This document shows, piece after piece, positions 61,364 through 64,000 of a stretch of DNA of 64,000 nt. The stretch comes from Paenibacillus sp. XY044. GTDB taxonomy: Bacteria; Bacillota; Bacilli; Paenibacillales; Paenibacillaceae. The first letter of the stretch is position 1. Each line of letters begins with the position of its first letter. Position numbers and translations under genes: made by a program. The notes beneath the pieces were generated by a model. It did no database searches. It saw nothing but the letters and a program-made list of their open reading frames with translations, and was not told the origin of the DNA. The stretch covers positions 62,001 through 126,000 of the forward strand of contig NZ_NQMO01000007.1 of the NCBI RefSeq assembly GCF_002257645.1, read 5' to 3'.

Positions 61364-62356
61364 TTAACCCATTAGTTTCGCCGAAAGCAGTTCACGCATA
61401 GCCTCAAGCTCCAACAAGCCCTTCTCTTCGGCTGCTTTTGCCGCATTCAGTTGAGTAATGGCTCGTTCGGCATGAACGGGATCGTTGGGTGTTCCTCCGT
61501 CCGGGAAAGGAAACATTTCACTTAATGCCGCTAGCGATTGTTCAACATCCGCGTAATGTTCAGCCGCACATTCCGCGCGTTTCCGCACTTCTTTTTCCAA
61601 AGTGGATACTCCGTTCCAATCCATGGCCAGACCGCGCAAAAAGCGGTAAGCATGCTTACGCGCATCATAGACAACCGACGTGTTGTAAGAATTACCAAAT
61701 GCATCTACAGTCCGATTTGTAAACGCTTGAATCCATGCTTCATAAGCTTTTAGACCGTTTTCGTATTTCGGCGATTCATATTTGTGCTGACGCCTACGGG
61801 CATGGTCAATGATCATATCGAGCGCTCCGGATAGCATTAATTCTTTGCTAATATCAAACGAATCGGTGAGGGTGAGCACAAACATCTCGGTAACCTGTCC
61901 TCGACCAAGCTTCTCATAGGGTAGCTTTCCATCCCCCCGTGGATCCTTCACATGAAGTATACTCTCTCCGTCATCATATCCGTATATGATCCCGAACTCC
62001 GGTATAATTAAATCCCACCCGACAGCAGGTATTCCACGATCAATGCTGTCTTGGATCATTTCAAGTGCTACGGCAAGCACCTCAGGTGTCGGCGGTGTAA
62101 AATTTGGAGTTCGTAACCATTTACAACGGAATCCTAGATTCAACAACCCCTTCGGCAAAATGTCTTCCCATTCATAACCGGTTGGTCCGGCGACATCGAC
62201 ATTGTCTCCATTGATGTTAATGCGGAACGCATGACTCGAGTACCCCATAAATTCGGTGAGGCTTAACACCCGTTTCTTTACTATTGCCCAATGCGCTGCC
62301 CGCCCCGCTGATGTCCATGTCCCTCGCAGTTCCGTCTTCCAATCCTCATTGGCCAT
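61364..62356 (-). CDS. Protein of unknown function partnered with an ECF sigma factor (C39/BtrH-like)
   Basis: 330 residues from the ATG at 62356, behind AAGGAGTTTTGTGTC; a longer frame reaches into the sigma gene. The middle part (IPAVGWDLIIPEFGIIYGYD followed by DGESILHVKDPRG) resembles the papain-like fold of C39 or BtrH-type proteins. A catalytic Cys-His pair is not evident, so it may be a binding protein. The C-terminal third is helical. It starts 20 bases after the sigma gene. I cannot name its function. Confidence 0.6.
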   Translation of the reverse strand: MANEDWKTELRGTWTSAGRAAHWAIVKKRVLSLTEFMGYSSHAFRININGDNVDVAGPTGYEWEDILPKGLLNLGFRCKWLRTPNFTPPTPEVLAVALEMIQDSIDRGIPAVGWDLIIPEFGIIYGYDDGESILHVKDPRGDGKLPYEKLGRGQVTEMFVLTLTDSFDISKELMLSGALDMIIDHARRRQHKYESPKYENGLKAYEAWIQAFTNRTVDAFGNSYNTSVVYDARKHAYRFLRGLAMDWNGVSTLEKEVRKRAECAAEHYADVEQSLAALSEMFPFPDGGTPNDPVHAERAITQLNAAKAAEEKGLLELEAMRELLSAKLMG

Positions 62357-62375
62357 GACACAAAACTCCTTTTCA

Positions 62376-63110
62376 TTAAAATGGCTTTCCGAATTCGTCC
62401 AGTATCCGTTTTTTGGGCTTTCCAAGAGCTTGACGGAATTTTAAGTATCCGGCAATATGGACTCGGATGTGCTCACGTTGAAGCTTGGTACGAGAACGGA
62501 AGAGATGATTGTTTACGTTCGTGACGGTCATTCGAAACAATTCAGCGATTTCTTTCGAATGTAGTTGCCGGTAAAAATGCGCCTCGAACACGTCCCGCTC
62601 TCGTGGGCTGAGACAGTGTAACATATCCCGTAGACCCTGAAGCATTTCCTCACGAACAAGACGCTCCTCAGGGCTTATACCCTGTCTTACCGAGACTGAC
62701 CGAGTCAGGTGAAACAACACGGCTTCAGCGTCTCCCCAGTTGCTTTCACTAGTAGATGGTTTATACATAGAAAGAGGCTGTTCTTTGCCATAGGGACCAC
62801 CACGGCGCAGGCGCATGTATGTCTGGTTTCGAACAATACGTTGCAGCCACGGCCCGAAACGTGAGGGCTCGAGTAAACTGCTGAGGCGTAAAAATGCACC
62901 GACCAAAGCTTCCTGGACTATATCATCGGCTAAATAGGTGTCCTGCGACATCGAATATGCAAAACCGTAGGCTTTGGCTCGGTGACGGCGTACCAGTTCA
63001 CCAAAAGCCTCTTGATCGCCTGCCCTAGCGCGACAGACAAGCACATCGTCCGTTTCATTGCTTTGTTCGGCTCTCATCTTTTCATGTATATCTCCTACGC
63101 TCTCCCGCAC
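62376..63110 (-). CDS. ECF RNA polymerase sigma factor
   Basis: 244 residues: region 2 (YSMSQDTYLADDIVQEAL, FGPWLQRIVRNQTYMRLRR) and region 4 (LSPRERDVFEAHFYRQLHS and FRMTVTNVNNHLFRSR), with an unusually long linker between. The GTG start at 63110 lies behind GGAGTGATAAC. Another plausible start is the ATG at codon 12, which overlaps a tiny frame (ATG AAA AGA TGA) headed by TAGGAGATATAC. The next gene, 20 bases downstream, is probably controlled with or by it. Confidence 0.85.
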   Translation of the reverse strand: MRESVGDIHEKMRAEQSNETDDVLVCRARAGDQEAFGELVRRHRAKAYGFAYSMSQDTYLADDIVQEALVGAFLRLSSLLEPSRFGPWLQRIVRNQTYMRLRRGGPYGKEQPLSMYKPSTSESNWGDAEAVLFHLTRSVSVRQGISPEERLVREEMLQGLRDMLHCLSPRERDVFEAHFYRQLHSKEIAELFRMTVTNVNNHLFRSRTKLQREHIRVHIAGYLKFRQALGKPKKRILDEFGKPF

Positions 63111-63258
63111 GTTATCACTCCATTTCCCGTACCTCTTATGCGTTCCTCACCGGTGTATGCCTTAATGATGCCAATCCTAGCCGAAACATATCTGCCTCTA
63201 GAAAAAATCTTCAATTTCGTGCTCTAACTCGATTCGGTTATGCTACCTGTATGTTGAG

Positions 63259-63298
63259 AAAACGGCAGCCTCTTCACCGGCTGCCGTTTCTTCTTTCT
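63259..63298. terminator. Terminator hairpin
   Basis: Arms AAAACGGCAGCC (63259-63270) and GGCTGCCGTTT (63279-63289), then CTTCTTTCTT on the plus strand. It lies to the left of the HAD gene end and resembles the hairpins of repeat family A. Confidence 0.75.
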
Positions 63299-63320
63299 TA
63301 GTTCCTCGTAGGTTGAATAG

Positions 63321-63866
63321 CTATTTTAAGAGCCAGTTGACCGCCTCTAGAACATTTTCAGCTACATAATCTGGAGCAGCTTCAAGCCATTCTCCAAAAA
63401 ATTGATTACTACGATATCTGGCCAAATCCTTCTCGCCAGAACCTGTTTTTACTAACACCTTGATACACCCCGCTCTTTGGGCTGCAATCATATCGGTCCA
63501 CCTATCACCAATAACGGCGCAATTCTTCAACTCCAGATCGTGATCTACTGCTGCTTGAATGAGCATAGCCGGTGAGGGTTTGCGGCAGGAACAGCCTTCC
63601 TCACGTTGGTGTGGGCATATGTATATATGATCAAAGCCAAAGGAAGTGAGTTCGTCCTGAAAGTCACCCATCGTTGCATCTCCTCGAGATATACCAGGTT
63701 GATTTGTAAAAGCGTAAATGGGCACCCCAGCACTCCCAAGGATTTCAAACGATTGTTTTGAGAATGGAAATAATTTAAAAGCACCGGGGTAAATAACCTC
63801 TTCAGAGCCACCGATAGTCCCATCCCTGTCAATAAATACGGCCTGAATTATATTCGAAGTTGACAT
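63321..63866 (-). CDS. HAD-IIIA phosphatase, GmhB/HisB-like
   Basis: 181 residues. The nucleophile motif is VFIDRDGTIGG (DxD). A zinc-binding loop CPHQREEGCSCRKP (Cys, His, Cys, Cys) and the second half (CAVIGDRWTDMIAAQRAG) are those of D-glycero-D-manno-heptose-1,7-bisphosphate phosphatase-type enzymes. Such enzymes dephosphorylate sugar phosphates. The true substrate is not known. The ATG lies behind GGTGGTGATTAC. Confidence 0.9.
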   Translation of the reverse strand: MSTSNIIQAVFIDRDGTIGGSEEVIYPGAFKLFPFSKQSFEILGSAGVPIYAFTNQPGISRGDATMGDFQDELTSFGFDHIYICPHQREEGCSCRKPSPAMLIQAAVDHDLELKNCAVIGDRWTDMIAAQRAGCIKVLVKTGSGEKDLARYRSNQFFGEWLEAAPDYVAENVLEAVNWLLK

Positions 63867-64000
63867 GTAATCACCACCAAATTGTTTTACAAAAGTTATA
63901 TGATACTTTTCATTAAAACTACCCTTTGAAGTAATTTAAGTGTAGCCGGATTGCGGTTTTTAGGAGGAGCACATACTTAAAAAATATTTATCAAAGTATC
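63867..64000. other. Right edge, possible gene start without an ATG
   Basis: TTTTTAGGAGGAGCAC ends at 63972 and is a strong ribosome binding site. It is followed at a good distance by ATA CTT AAA AAA TAT, an open frame to the edge (LKKYLSKY). The usual ATG is replaced by ATA at 63973. The frame runs only nine codons before the window ends, so this is a weak hint of a gene continuing to the right. Confidence 0.2.

Noticed and set aside
1..64000. CRISPR array, tRNA, rRNA or an intact insertion sequence
   Set aside because: No regularly spaced direct repeats, cloverleaf or rRNA-like stretches and no transposase frame were recognised on either strand.

Overview
The window looks like a piece of the chromosome of Paenibacillus or a close relative in the Bacillales. 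The reasons are two sugar ABC importers of the LplA/LplB/LplC type with YesM/YesN-type two-component systems, strong GGAGG ribosome binding sites, frequent GTG and TTG starts, a CydABDC oxidase operon, a copper-amine-oxidase-N stalk protein, a DUF4362 lipoprotein and several ECF sigma factors. I see no rRNA, tRNA, CRISPR array or intact transposase. Most genes lie on the minus strand. The species assignment is inference.

Layout. 0-6.5 kb: decayed remains of an ECF41-type sigma factor/oxidoreductase pair, an ABC-class ATPase (PF09818 type), two very small ORFs, and an ECF sigma factor followed by a SRPBCC fragment. 6.8-13.6 kb: cytochrome bd operon cydA-cydB-cydD-cydC ending in an orphan OmpR-type response regulator. 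14-17 kb: TetR regulator, GAPDH, and a GC-rich TetR-remnant/epimerase pair that looks acquired. 17.3-23 kb: SUMF1-domain protein, OmpR two-component system, a small membrane protein of GC-rich composition, a serine-recombinase scar, a frameshifted stalk-domain protein and a DUF4362 lipoprotein. 23-30 kb: single genes separated by repeats, then a minus-strand run azoR - NmrA-like - oxidoreductase remnant - intact ECF41 sigma factor. 30.5-32 kb: ECF sigma with a membrane anti-sigma-like partner. 32.4-39.6 kb: first sugar importer with its sensor/regulator pair. 40-45 kb: repeat-separated single genes (membrane protein, RarD, GNAT, HAD) and two secreted proteins. 45.6-57.9 kb: second importer operon (binding protein, two permeases, sensor kinase, AraC-type regulator, Gfo/Idh/MocA oxidoreductase) leading to a large secreted GH20 hexosaminidase with two F5/8C domains and a LamG-like domain. 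58-64 kb: hydrolase, Nudix, XRE, VOC, ECF sigma with a partner, HAD phosphatase.

How the parts work together. The 45.6-57.9 kb block reads as one system for sensing, cleaving and importing glycans ending in N-acetylhexosamine, with a near-perfect cre (CcpA) site before the GH20 gene. Neither importer encodes its own ATPase, so a shared MsmX-like ATPase elsewhere is expected.

The most unusual feature is a set of dispersed intergenic repeats, all in the same orientation. One family has a variable hairpin bracketed by conserved arms that can pair with each other and by a repeated CCGTTAGC motif. A second family carries a minus-strand terminator between two TTCTTGTCGTC copies. They bracket single accessory genes (APH, GNAT, HAD, Nudix, VOC, lipoprotein) in a cassette-like way.
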